Source: JBCCGI01 sp039029355
GTDB taxonomy: Bacteria > Planctomycetota > UBA1135 > GCA-002686595
Direction: 5' to 3'
DNA length: 64,000 nucleotides
Assembly (NCBI GenBank): GCA_039029355.1
Contig: JBCCGI010000009.1
Coordinates: 96,102 to 160,101, forward strand
Made by a program: the position numbers and the translations under genes. Position 1 is the first letter of the stretch, and the number at the start of each line of letters is the position of its first letter. This document shows, piece by piece, positions 35,878 through 44,007 of the stretch. Under the pieces are notes generated by a model. The model was not told where the DNA came from and ran no database searches. It was given only the letters and a program-made list of their open reading frames with translations.

Positions 35878-37328
35878 CCGCCGACACACGCCGACCCGGC
35901 TCGTGGGCGCCGGTGTTGCCGCTGGCGCTCGCGGCGGCGCTCGCGTACTTCGCGACGCGACGCGACTGGGGCGAGGGCGGCGAACTGATCCCCTGGCTGG
36001 GCGCCGCGGTGGCGTTTCTCGGCTTCCTGCCCGCGCTGCGCTGGGGTGCGGAGCGTCGAGCGCGGCCCGAGGTCGCGGGCTCGATCCCGTTCTTCCCCAC
36101 CCTCGGCTGCCTGTTCGCGCTCTACTTCGGCGCGCCGGCGCTGATGGGCGACACCTTCCTCACGCCGACGCTGGAGTACGACAACGCGAGCGTCGAGCGC
36201 GCGCTCTGGCTCAGCCTGGGCGGCTGGCTCGCATGCCTGCTCGGCTGGCGCCTCGGCGCGGCTCCGATCAGCCGGTTGCGGCCGCTGAGGCTGGAGCTCG
36301 ATTGGGGACGTGCACGGCGCTACGCGCCGGTGCTGCTCGCGATCGGGTTCGGCGCGGTGCTCATCCGCCGCTCGGTGGCCATCCCGGGCGGCTTGGTGCA
36401 GCCGGTACGCTTCCTCGAGATGCTGCTCCAGGCCGGGCTCGCGGTGCTGGTGCTCTCATCGCTCCGGCGCGAACTGAACGAGGATCAGAACCTCCTGCTG
36501 TGGCTGTTCTTCGTGCCGCTCTACCTGTTCCTGCAGGTGGGGGCGGGCTCGGTGGCGCAGCTCGCCTACGCGGGCGTCTTCCTGCTCTTCCTCGCCTGGG
36601 GCGCGGGCCGGCGGGTGCCGATGTTCCTGCTCGCGTGCGGCGCCCTGGTGATGCTCGTCATGCGCGGCCACGTCCACGAGTTCCGGGGGCGCAAGTGGCA
36701 CGGCGCCCAGGCCGAGGCCGGCGCGTGGGAGAAGTCGGTCATCTTCGTCGAGGTCCTGACGGAGCGCTACGAGGAGGACGGCATGCGGGCACTCGCCGCG
36801 GCGACCGAGGAGGTCCGCGCGCGCGTCTCGCACCTCTCCTCGTTCTCGCACGTCACCAAGCTGACGCCCGAGCGCGTCGCGTACTGGGGCGGGGCGACCT
36901 ACCGGGCGCTCCCTTCCACGCTCGTGCCGCGACTCCTCTGGCCCGGCAAGCCCAGCAAGCGGGTCGGGCAGGACTTCGGGCACCGCTACTCGCTCCTCGC
37001 CCCGAACGACCGCACAACGGCGGTCAACCTCCCGCAGATCGTCGAGCTCTACGCGAACTTCGGCGCGCGTGGAGTGCTGGCAGGCATGTTCGCCCTCGGC
37101 CTGCTCTATCGCCTCCTACACCGTTGGTGGAACACCTACGGTACCGGCGCCGGCACGCTGGTCCTTGCCGCGCTCCTGCTGAGTCGCCTGATTCTGATCG
37201 AGTCGGACTTCTCGCTCGTCTACGGAGCGCTCCTCCAGAACGCCGTTCTCCTCATCCTGCTGTTCCGCTGGCTTCGCCCCACGGCGCCCCCCGCCGCGGC
37301 CGAGCCCGAGGCAGCCCCCACATCTTGA
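35874..37328 (+). CDS. Wzy-like O-antigen/EPS polymerase membrane protein
   Basis: 484 residues from the ATG at 35874 (ATGA with the previous stop). About 11-12 hydrophobic segments, for example LPLALAAALAYFATRRD, FLGFLPALRW, LLWLFFVPLYLFLQVGAG and AYAGVFLLFLAWGAG. A large periplasmic loop lies around residues 260-390. It contains RHVHEF-like and SFSHVTKLTPERVAYWGG segments and ALPSTLVPRLLWPGKPSKR, a feature of O-antigen polymerase-like proteins. It should link repeat units in the periplasm. Wzy proteins diverge strongly, so the call rests on topology and on neighbours (glycosyltransferases, flippase, chain-length protein). The stop overlaps the next start (TTGA). Confidence 0.8.
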   Translation: MTADTRRPGSWAPVLPLALAAALAYFATRRDWGEGGELIPWLGAAVAFLGFLPALRWGAERRARPEVAGSIPFFPTLGCLFALYFGAPALMGDTFLTPTLEYDNASVERALWLSLGGWLACLLGWRLGAAPISRLRPLRLELDWGRARRYAPVLLAIGFGAVLIRRSVAIPGGLVQPVRFLEMLLQAGLAVLVLSSLRRELNEDQNLLLWLFFVPLYLFLQVGAGSVAQLAYAGVFLLFLAWGAGRRVPMFLLACGALVMLVMRGHVHEFRGRKWHGAQAEAGAWEKSVIFVEVLTERYEEDGMRALAAATEEVRARVSHLSSFSHVTKLTPERVAYWGGATYRALPSTLVPRLLWPGKPSKRVGQDFGHRYSLLAPNDRTTAVNLPQIVELYANFGARGVLAGMFALGLLYRLLHRWWNTYGTGAGTLVLAALLLSRLILIESDFSLVYGALLQNAVLLILLFRWLRPTAPPAAAEPEAAPTS

Positions 37329-38503
37329 AGCTGCTCCACGTCGTACCCACCTACCTGCCCGCCTACCGCTATGGCGGGCCGATCGTCAGCATCCACGCGC
37401 TGTGCCGCGCGCTGGTCGGGCTCGGCCATGAGGTCGAGGTCTTCACAACCAACGCCGACGGTGACGGCGACCTGGACGTGCCGGTCGACCGCGCGGTCGA
37501 CGTCGACGGCGTGCAGGTGAGCTACTTCCCGTGGGGCACGCCGCGGCGGCTCTACCGCTCCGCGCCCCTGGCCGCGGCCTTGCGGGAACGCGTGCGCGAG
37601 TTCGACTTCGTGCACACGCACTCGCTGTTCCTCCACCCGCCGGTCGCCGCCGCCCGCGCGGCGCGCCTGGCGAGCGTTCCGTACGCGGTCTCGCCGCGCG
37701 GCATGCTGGTCCGCGACCTGTTCCGGGCGCGCGGCTGGCTGCGGAAGAGCGCCTGGCTGCACCTCTACGGCCGGCGGACGCTCGAGGCGGCCGCCTTCCT
37801 CCACGCCACGAGCGAGCTCGAGGCCCGCGAGGCCGAGCGCTTCGGCTTCCAGCTGCCGCCGCTCGAGGTTGTGCCGAACGGCGTCGAGCCCCCCGAGGGC
37901 AGGCTGAACCCGGACGGGATTCGGCCCTCGCTGCGCTCGCTGGCGCACGGGCAGCCGCTGGTGCTCTACCTCGGGCGCCTCTCGTGGAAGAAGGGCCTGC
38001 GCCCGCTGGTCGAGGCGATCGCGCAGGTCCCGCGAGCGCAGCTGGTCCTGGCCGGTCCCGACGATGAGCGCCTCTGGTCGCAGCTACGGCGCCGCGCGGG
38101 CGAGCTCGGTTGCCGCGAGCGCGTGGCCTACGTCGGCGAGGTGCGGGGCGACGACAAGCGCTTCCTGCTGGAGCAGGCGGAGCTCCTCGTCCTGCCGTCG
38201 CACGGCGAGAACTTCGGCAACGTCGTGCTCGAGGCCCTCGCCCACGGCACGCCGGTCGTCACGAGCCCGCACGTCGGCGCCGCGCGGCTGGTCGAGCAGT
38301 GGGGCGTCGGGCGCGTGGTCGACCCCGATCCGGTGTCGCTCGCCGAGGCGCTGCGGCTGCAGCTGTTCCTCGAACCGGCCGACCGGCGCCGGATGGCCGA
38401 CAACGCCCGCCACCTGGCGCGCAGCGAGTACACCTGGCCCGCGATCGCCCAGGCGCTGGTGGAGCGCTACGCGAGCGCGCTCAGGCCGCGTCGCGCCGCC
38501 TGA
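37325..38503 (+). CDS. GT4 family glycosyltransferase
   Basis: 392 residues from a TTG at 37325 overlapping the polymerase stop (TTGA). GT-B features: KLLHVVPTYLPAYRYGGPIV at the N-terminus, VHTHSLFLHPP, PYAVSPRGMLVRDLFRARG, VPNGVEPPEG, LVLYLGRLSWKKGLRPLVEA, QLVLAGPDDERLW, VAYVGEVRGDDKRFLL, and the E-x7-E segment PSHGENFGNVVLEALAHGTP. A membrane-associated enzyme of repeat-unit assembly. It is the last gene of the plus-strand EPS operon, and its end overlaps the convergent GT2 gene by 23 nt. No ATG or GTG fits at the start, so TTG is firm. Confidence 0.9.
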   Translation: MKLLHVVPTYLPAYRYGGPIVSIHALCRALVGLGHEVEVFTTNADGDGDLDVPVDRAVDVDGVQVSYFPWGTPRRLYRSAPLAAALRERVREFDFVHTHSLFLHPPVAAARAARLASVPYAVSPRGMLVRDLFRARGWLRKSAWLHLYGRRTLEAAAFLHATSELEAREAERFGFQLPPLEVVPNGVEPPEGRLNPDGIRPSLRSLAHGQPLVLYLGRLSWKKGLRPLVEAIAQVPRAQLVLAGPDDERLWSQLRRRAGELGCRERVAYVGEVRGDDKRFLLEQAELLVLPSHGENFGNVVLEALAHGTPVVTSPHVGAARLVEQWGVGRVVDPDPVSLAEALRLQLFLEPADRRRMADNARHLARSEYTWPAIAQALVERYASALRPRRAA

Positions 38504-39338
38504 CCTCGCGCTCGCGGCGAAGCTCCCACAGCTTCATCTCGTCGAAGTGCTTGTAGATCGCGTGCATCAGGTGATAGCGCAGCCCGATCTGCCCGTCGAG
38601 GAACCCGAGCCGCACCGCGTAGCACCACACGAAGTACAGCGCGCCCTTGCCGGGTAGACGCGCCCAGAGCTTGGTCTTGATCCAACGGCGCCGCGCCAGC
38701 GGGTCGCGGCTGAAGAGCCGCGCATAGCCGTCCGACTTGCCCTCCAACACCTCGGCGTACTCGAGCGCCTCGTCATTGGAGTAGCGGTTGTGCTTGGCGA
38801 TCGCGTGGGTCAGGTCCCGCAGGTCCTCGTGGATCAGGCAGCCGTCGAGCTTGTCGGTAGGACCGTCGACGACCATGTGCTCGTGTACCCGGCGCATCTC
38901 GTAGCGCGCGCGGTCGCGGCGGAAGAGCCGCAGGTTCCAGTTCGGGAACCAGCCGCCGTGGCGGATCCAGCGGCCGCACCAGATGATGCGGCGATTGAGG
39001 AAGTAGCCCGCCACCGGGTTGTCGTCGCTGCCGGTGGCCGCGGCGATCTCGCGCGCGAGCTCGGGCGAAACGACCTCGTCCGCGTCCAGGAACAGCACCC
39101 AGTCGGTGTCCAGCCCCAGGTGGTCGAGCGCCCAGTTCTTCTGGTCGGCAGGTCCGGCGTACTCGTGCTGCACGACTTCGACGCCGCGGCCGGCAAACGA
39201 CGCGGCGACCTCCAGCGTTCCGTCGCTCGAGAAGCTGTCGACCACGACCACGCGGTCGGCCCAGCCGACCACGGCGGCGAGGCACTGCCGCAGGTGCAGC
39301 TCTTCGTTCTTGACCGGGATCAACACCGTAACGCTCAT
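38481..39338 (-). CDS. GT2 family glycosyltransferase, LpsX/WaaE-like
   Basis: 285 residues from the ATG at 39338, with GGAGGTGCGG upstream. GT-A fold: SVTVLIPVKNEELHLRQCL, DRVVVVDSFSSDGTLEVA, DQKNWALDHLG and the metal-binding WVLFLDADEVV, then the family-typical FLNRRIIWCGRWIRHGGWFP and WNLRLFRRDRARYE. The C-terminus with FLDGQIGLRYHLMHAIYKHF matches the WaaE/KdtX-like beta-glucosyltransferase group. It probably adds a branch or core sugar to the polymer. Last gene of the minus-strand EPS operon, coupled to the flippase gene (ATGA). The longer frame to 39944 runs into the flippase gene and was rejected. Confidence 0.9.
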   Translation of the reverse strand: MSVTVLIPVKNEELHLRQCLAAVVGWADRVVVVDSFSSDGTLEVAASFAGRGVEVVQHEYAGPADQKNWALDHLGLDTDWVLFLDADEVVSPELAREIAAATGSDDNPVAGYFLNRRIIWCGRWIRHGGWFPNWNLRLFRRDRARYEMRRVHEHMVVDGPTDKLDGCLIHEDLRDLTHAIAKHNRYSNDEALEYAEVLEGKSDGYARLFSRDPLARRRWIKTKLWARLPGKGALYFVWCYAVRLGFLDGQIGLRYHLMHAIYKHFDEMKLWELRREREVRRRDAA

Positions 39339-40885
39339 CGCCGCACCTCCGCGGGCAGGAGCCTTCCCAGGCGCGGCGACAGCAGCTCGGCCGCGCGCCG
39401 CCGCTCGTGTGGGGTGAGCCAGAACGGCACCGCCACCAGCAACAGCCCGCCGCCCGCCAGCAGCGCACCGGCGAAGATGCGGGCCAAGGGGCCGGCGGCG
39501 CCGATCCAGGCGTCGCCGAGGACGACCAGCAGCACCATCGCGAGCGACGCCAGCACGCCGCGTCCATAAACCTCGCGCAGGAAGCGCGCGGGGTCGTCGC
39601 CGGTGACGGCGCAGACCCTGCGCGGCACGAACAGGCCGCAGAGCGCCAGCTCGGCGCCCGCCAACCCGACGAGCAACCCGGCCGGCCCGAGCCAGCGCGC
39701 GAGCCAGGCGCCTCCCGCGAGCCCCAGCACCGCCGCCGCCAGCTGGCGCACCGCCAGGCGCTCGTGCCGGTTCGACGCGAGGAGCACGTAGGAGCTCGCG
39801 GTCCACGGCGCCTGCGCGACCAGCCACAGCAGGAACGCGTCGAAGAGCAGCGCGTCGAAGGCGAGCCTCCCGCCGGTCCAGGCCGCGAACAGCTCTTCGC
39901 CCGTGAGCCGCAGGAACGCCGCCGCGCCCAGCGTCAGCGCCCACAGCAGCTTGACCTTCAGCCGGTGCACCTCGCGCAGCGTGCCGCCGGCGCCGGCCGC
40001 GCTGAGGCGCGTCAGCTCTGGCCAGGCCGCATTCGAGAGCGCGCCGCCCGCCTGCCGGACGAAGTTCGCCAGCGTGCGCAGGCTGACGAAGACCGCCACC
40101 GCGCCGGCGCCGAAGAGCGAGCTCACGAGCAGCGTGCTGCCCTGCAGCACGCCGATGAGGCTCACCTGGATCGCCAGGAAGTGCACGCTCGGCCGTACCA
40201 GCGAGCGCGCCAGAGCGCGGTCGCGCCGCCCCAGCCCGAGCGGGAGGTCGGGGTGCCGCCGCGCGAGGTCGAAGAGCGCAAGGGCCGGCGCGGCGACCGC
40301 AGTCGCCAGCTGCGCAGCGGCGACCTCAACCAGCCCGGCGCCGAGCGCCAGCGTGCCGAGGGTCGCGCCGACGTACGCAACCCGCTGCAGGTTGGCCAGG
40401 TGCGTACCGCGCGCATACTCGCCGATCGTGCGGTACAGCCCGAGCACCAGCCCGCGCGGGATCGAGACGACGGCCTGTGCGGCCAAGACGATCGACGCCA
40501 GCGCCGCGGTGCTCCCCGGCGTGTCCTCGAAGCGGAACCAGGCCGCGAGCGGCGCGCCCCAAAGGCCCGCCGCGAGCACGGCCATCATGCAGCCTGAGAG
40601 CACGAGCGACAGCGCCAGGGCGCTGTGCAGCACGCGCGCGTACTCCGCCATCTCCTCGCGCGCGCGCAGCGCGTTCAGCCGGTTCGTGACGTACGTCGCG
40701 AGCCCGAGGTCCGCGAAGGACGCGTACGCGACGGCCGCGGCCAGCGTCAGCCACTCCCCGTACCGCTGCTCGCCCCAGGCGGCGAGGAATGCGGGCACGA
40801 GCACGACCTGCCCGCCCGCCCCGACCACGTTCGAGACAACCGACGCGAGCGCGCCGGAGCGGAACCTCAGCGCCGCTCCGCCCAT
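39335..40885 (-). CDS. Polysaccharide flippase, Wzx-like (MOP superfamily)
   Basis: 516 residues, about 12-14 membrane helices. The start at 40885 shares a base with the methyltransferase stop (TGATG). N-terminal FRSGALASVVSNVVGAGGQV and WGEQRYGEWLTLAAAVAYAS with FADLGLATYVTNRLNALRAR is the typical Wzx/PST opening. The core FVSLRTLANFVRQAGGALSN and WPELTRLSAAGAGG follow. It should flip the lipid-linked repeat unit across the inner membrane for polymerisation by the Wzy-like protein at 35874. A central charged stretch (TPHERRRAAEL) ends the protein. The call is secure at superfamily level; sugar specificity is unknown. Confidence 0.88.
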   Translation of the reverse strand: MGGAALRFRSGALASVVSNVVGAGGQVVLVPAFLAAWGEQRYGEWLTLAAAVAYASFADLGLATYVTNRLNALRAREEMAEYARVLHSALALSLVLSGCMMAVLAAGLWGAPLAAWFRFEDTPGSTAALASIVLAAQAVVSIPRGLVLGLYRTIGEYARGTHLANLQRVAYVGATLGTLALGAGLVEVAAAQLATAVAAPALALFDLARRHPDLPLGLGRRDRALARSLVRPSVHFLAIQVSLIGVLQGSTLLVSSLFGAGAVAVFVSLRTLANFVRQAGGALSNAAWPELTRLSAAGAGGTLREVHRLKVKLLWALTLGAAAFLRLTGEELFAAWTGGRLAFDALLFDAFLLWLVAQAPWTASSYVLLASNRHERLAVRQLAAAVLGLAGGAWLARWLGPAGLLVGLAGAELALCGLFVPRRVCAVTGDDPARFLREVYGRGVLASLAMVLLVVLGDAWIGAAGPLARIFAGALLAGGGLLLVAVPFWLTPHERRRAAELLSPRLGRLLPAEVRR

Positions 40886-41745
40886 CAGGCGGCGCACTCC
40901 TCCGCGTCCTCGGAGGCGGCCCGTTCCGCGAGGACGATCACCACGTCGCCGCGGCACTCGTCGACGCCCTTGTGGGGCACGTCGCCCCAGCGCTCGTGGA
41001 ACGACCGCACGCGCAGCCCCGCGGCCGGGAGCGCCTTGCGGAAGAAGGCGCTGCGGAAGCCCAGCGGGTGCACGGCGCCGACCTGGGTCATCGCCTCGCG
41101 CCCGTGCAGGTGGGGCGCGAAGTTCGGAACCTCGATCGCGAGCAGCCCTCCGGGCCCGAGCAGACGGCGCAGCAGCACCAGCACGCCCGAGAACGAGGTG
41201 AAGTGCTCCAGCGTGTGAGCGGTGTAGATCACGTCGAACGACTCGCCCTCCACGGCCTCGAACGAGTCGCGCGTGTCGACGCGCAGCAGCTCGCGGCCGA
41301 ACTCGCGCCGCGGGCCCGAGATCTCGATGCCGGTCGGCTGGAAGCCCGCCGCCTGCGCCTGGTGCAGGAAGTAGCCCCACGAAGAGCCGACCTCGAGCAA
41401 GCGCGGGCCCGGCGCGATGCGGCGCAGCGTGCGCAGGCGGTCGCGGCAGTCCTTGTCGGTCCCGGCGAAGCCGCTCTGGATCAGCTCGACCAGGCGCTCG
41501 GCCGAGGGCGTCGAAGTCGTCGAGCCCTCAGCTCCGTAGACCCGGTCGTAGAGCGGGCCGAGGAGGCTCTTGTCGTAGATCGGGTCGGTGAAGCACAGCT
41601 CGCACGTCGGGCAGCGACGGATGCGGGTGACGACGTGCTTGCGCCCCAAGAGCTCGGTCTCGCGGTCGCCGCAGTTGGGGCACTTGTCCCGGCGGCGTAC
41701 GCAGGACTGCAGCAGAAACTCGAGGCGCGGTAGGAGGTTCGTCAC
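40885..41745 (-). CDS. Class I SAM methyltransferase with N-terminal zinc-ribbon-like motif
   Basis: 286 residues from a GTG at 41745 overlapping the preceding stop (GTGA). The N-terminus has two CxxC pairs, CPNCGDRE and CPTCELCF, as in zinc-ribbon sugar or lipid methyltransferases. The core has LLEVGSSWGYFLHQAQAAGF for motif I, VIYTAHTLEHF and LLGPGGLLAIEVPNF, that is, the Methyltransf_23 pattern. It probably methylates a sugar of the EPS. It is inserted between the glycosyltransferase and flippase genes of the minus-strand operon. Because SAM is the donor, its demand connects weakly to the methionine unit at 16.3 kb; this is inference only. Confidence 0.88.
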   Translation of the reverse strand: MTNLLPRLEFLLQSCVRRRDKCPNCGDRETELLGRKHVVTRIRRCPTCELCFTDPIYDKSLLGPLYDRVYGAEGSTTSTPSAERLVELIQSGFAGTDKDCRDRLRTLRRIAPGPRLLEVGSSWGYFLHQAQAAGFQPTGIEISGPRREFGRELLRVDTRDSFEAVEGESFDVIYTAHTLEHFTSFSGVLVLLRRLLGPGGLLAIEVPNFAPHLHGREAMTQVGAVHPLGFRSAFFRKALPAAGLRVRSFHERWGDVPHKGVDECRGDVVIVLAERAASEDAEECAA

Positions 41746-42812
41746 GCGGCACGCTCCATGGGTACGGGGCAACCCACCAGCGCGAGCGCGCGCGCCAGCC
41801 AATCGACATGCCGGTAGCCGCCGGCGAGGCAGCGCGCGCGGCCCGCCGCGGCGACGTTCGCGCGGCGCTCCGGCTCGTCCAAGTAGCGCCGCACCTTCTC
41901 CACCAGCTCCCCGTCGCTTGCGAAGAACTCGGCCTCGCGGCCCTCCTTGAAGAGCGCGGAGTGCTCGTCCGAGCGCTCCGCGAGCAGGAATCCTCCGCAG
42001 GCCGGGATCTCGACGCTGCGGTCGGTGTGCTGATCGCGGTTGGCGCGCCGCAGGAAGCCGAGGTTCACGTCGGTCGCGCAGACGGCGCGGACGTAGTCGT
42101 CGCCGTAGACCGGGCGCCGCTCGACCCGCAGCCCCGGATGGCGCTCGTCGAGCCGCTCCCAACCGTTGCCGAACACGCGCACCTCGATCCCGGCGCGCGC
42201 GAGCGTAAGCAGGCTGGCCGCGCGCTCGCGCTCGTACGTGCCGATGAAGCCGACGCGGGCTCCGAGGCGCTCGCGGTCTTCGTCCGTGACCTCGAGCGGG
42301 CGGTAGACGTCGGGATCGAACGACTTGTGCAAAGCCTCGACGCGCCGCGCGCCGAGTGAGGGGAGCTCTTCGGGCCGTGCGTTGAAGGACTTGGTCGTCA
42401 GCACCACGTCGTAGAGCGGCAGGGCCCGGCGAAACCAGAGCGAGCCGTTCGCTCGCGGCAGCATGTCGTCCTCGGAGAAGAAGACCACCCGCAGGTCGGG
42501 CTCGCTGACGCGTGCACGCCGCAGCGCCCAGGGGCGCAGGCACAGCGCCTTCTCCACCCAGAGCAGGTCGTAGCGCGGGTCCAGCGACACCGCGCGGACG
42601 AGCTGGTGGCTCGCCTTCAGCCGGTCGGACGGCACGCCGAGACGATGCCGCACCCGGTCGGACAGCCTGGCCGGCCGGCCGTCGGGCGGAGGCAGGTCGA
42701 TCTGCACCGTGCTGATCGCACGCACCTCGTGCCCGGCCCCGCGGAGCGCGCTCAAGCGCTGCGCCGAGCGCGAGTGCGGGCGCAGGTCGCCGATGAAGAG
42801 GATGCGCGTCAC
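41742..42812 (-). CDS. CgeB-like glycosyltransferase
   Basis: 356 residues from a GTG at 42812 (GGGAGG upstream; GTGA overlap with the preceding gene). N-terminal ILFIGDLRPHSRSAQRLSAL, then a divergent first domain (LLWVEKALCLRPWALRRAR). The C-terminal part matches the CgeB/GT-B pattern: RVGFIGTYERERAASLLTLA, VRVFGNGWERL, NLGFLRRANRDQHTDRSVEI, CGGFLLAERSDEHSALF, and VRRYLDEPERRANVAAAG. CgeB-type proteins are poorly characterised glycosyltransferases in spore-coat and glycan loci. Its end overlaps the methyltransferase gene (GTGA). It would act in repeat-unit assembly; substrates are unknown. Confidence 0.82.
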   Translation of the reverse strand: MTRILFIGDLRPHSRSAQRLSALRGAGHEVRAISTVQIDLPPPDGRPARLSDRVRHRLGVPSDRLKASHQLVRAVSLDPRYDLLWVEKALCLRPWALRRARVSEPDLRVVFFSEDDMLPRANGSLWFRRALPLYDVVLTTKSFNARPEELPSLGARRVEALHKSFDPDVYRPLEVTDEDRERLGARVGFIGTYERERAASLLTLARAGIEVRVFGNGWERLDERHPGLRVERRPVYGDDYVRAVCATDVNLGFLRRANRDQHTDRSVEIPACGGFLLAERSDEHSALFKEGREAEFFASDGELVEKVRRYLDEPERRANVAAAGRARCLAGGYRHVDWLARALALVGCPVPMERAA

Positions 42813-43996
42813 GCGGCCGACCTCCCCTCGCGCGCACACACGAAATCCAGCGCCCGGAGCAGGCCGCGGTGCGCGGCGTCGAGGCCGTATGCCTCCACGG
42901 CGCGGCGCGCGCCCTCGCCCAGACGGCGCGCGTGCTCGGGATCGTCCAGCACGCGGCGGAGGCTCTGCGAGAGCGCCTCGGCGTCGCCGGAGGGGAACAC
43001 GTAGCCCGTCTCTCCGGACAGCACGAGGTCGGGGACGGCGCCGACCGCATCGCTCGCGATCACGGGGCGTCCGGCGTTCATCGCCTCGTTCAGAACCAGC
43101 CCCCAGGTCTCGAAGGCCGAGGGCAGCACGAACGCGTCGCACAGGTCGTACAGCGCCGGCAGCTCGGTCTGATTGCGGAAGCCGAGGAAGCGTACCGAGC
43201 CCCAGCCCAGCTCGCGTACGCGCCGCTCGAGCACGACGCGCTGCGGACCTTCGCCGACGAAGAGCAGATAGGGCCTGGGCTCGCGGCCGTCCGCCGAGAG
43301 CCGGCGGTACGCGTCGAGCAGCAGCCCCGGCCGCTTGCGCTCGATCAGCTTGGACGCGAAGAGCAGGACGGGCCGACCCGCGTCGAGCCCGAGCTCGGCG
43401 CGCAGCGCCGCGCGGTTCGGCGCGGCGGCTTCGGCCTGGGCTCGGAAGCGCTCGTTGTCCACGCCGTAGGGCGCGTCGAAGAGCTGCTCCTCGGGGACGT
43501 CGTTCTCGCGGTAGAAGGCGCGGTTGCGGGCGCCGATCGGCAGGCACGCGGCGACGCGGCGGAACAGCCAGCGCGCGGCCGCACGGCGCGCCGGGGCGCG
43601 CTCGCCCGGCACCGACTCCCCGCGCAGCAGCACCGGCACGCCGGCCTTGCTGGCGGCGCACACGGCGCGCAGCAACGCGAGCTGGCTCCAGCCGTGGACC
43701 CACAGCGCATCGTAGGCTCCCGCCGCGATACGCGCCGGGAGGTCGAGGGCCAACGGACGCAGAAACGAGACCGACGGCGCCGACGACAGCGCCTGGTGGC
43801 GATAGCCCGACAGGAGCGGCACGTCCCACGCGACGCGGCGCTCGAAGCCCGGGTGCGCGTGCTCGCGCGCCGAGAAGTCGGACAGGAAGGTGACGGTCAG
43901 GTCGATCTCATCGCCGGCGGCGATCCGCCGCAGGAGCGGCGCCTGATACTGAATCGGGTGCGACACGAGGTACGCGACGCGGTAGGTGCGACTCAT
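42809..43996 (-). CDS. GT4 family glycosyltransferase
   Basis: 395 residues from the ATG at 43996. N-terminal VAYLVSHPIQYQAPLLRRIA is typical of a GT4 subgroup in exosortase-associated EPS loci. The middle has PVLLRGESVPGERAPARR and ARNRAFYRENDVPEEQL. The donor domain has VLLFASKLIERKRPGLLLDA, PYLLFVGEGPQRVVLERRV, VRFLGFRNQTELPALYDLCD and the E-x7-E segment LPSAFETWGLVLNEAMNAGR. It should add a sugar to the lipid-linked unit. It is separated by 11 nt from the kinase-like gene upstream and overlaps the CgeB-like gene (GTGA). The frame to 44266 overruns upstream and was rejected. Confidence 0.9.
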   Translation of the reverse strand: MSRTYRVAYLVSHPIQYQAPLLRRIAAGDEIDLTVTFLSDFSAREHAHPGFERRVAWDVPLLSGYRHQALSSAPSVSFLRPLALDLPARIAAGAYDALWVHGWSQLALLRAVCAASKAGVPVLLRGESVPGERAPARRAAARWLFRRVAACLPIGARNRAFYRENDVPEEQLFDAPYGVDNERFRAQAEAAAPNRAALRAELGLDAGRPVLLFASKLIERKRPGLLLDAYRRLSADGREPRPYLLFVGEGPQRVVLERRVRELGWGSVRFLGFRNQTELPALYDLCDAFVLPSAFETWGLVLNEAMNAGRPVIASDAVGAVPDLVLSGETGYVFPSGDAEALSQSLRRVLDDPEHARRLGEGARRAVEAYGLDAAHRGLLRALDFVCAREGRSAA

Positions 43997-44007
43997 GGGC
44001 AGCGCGG

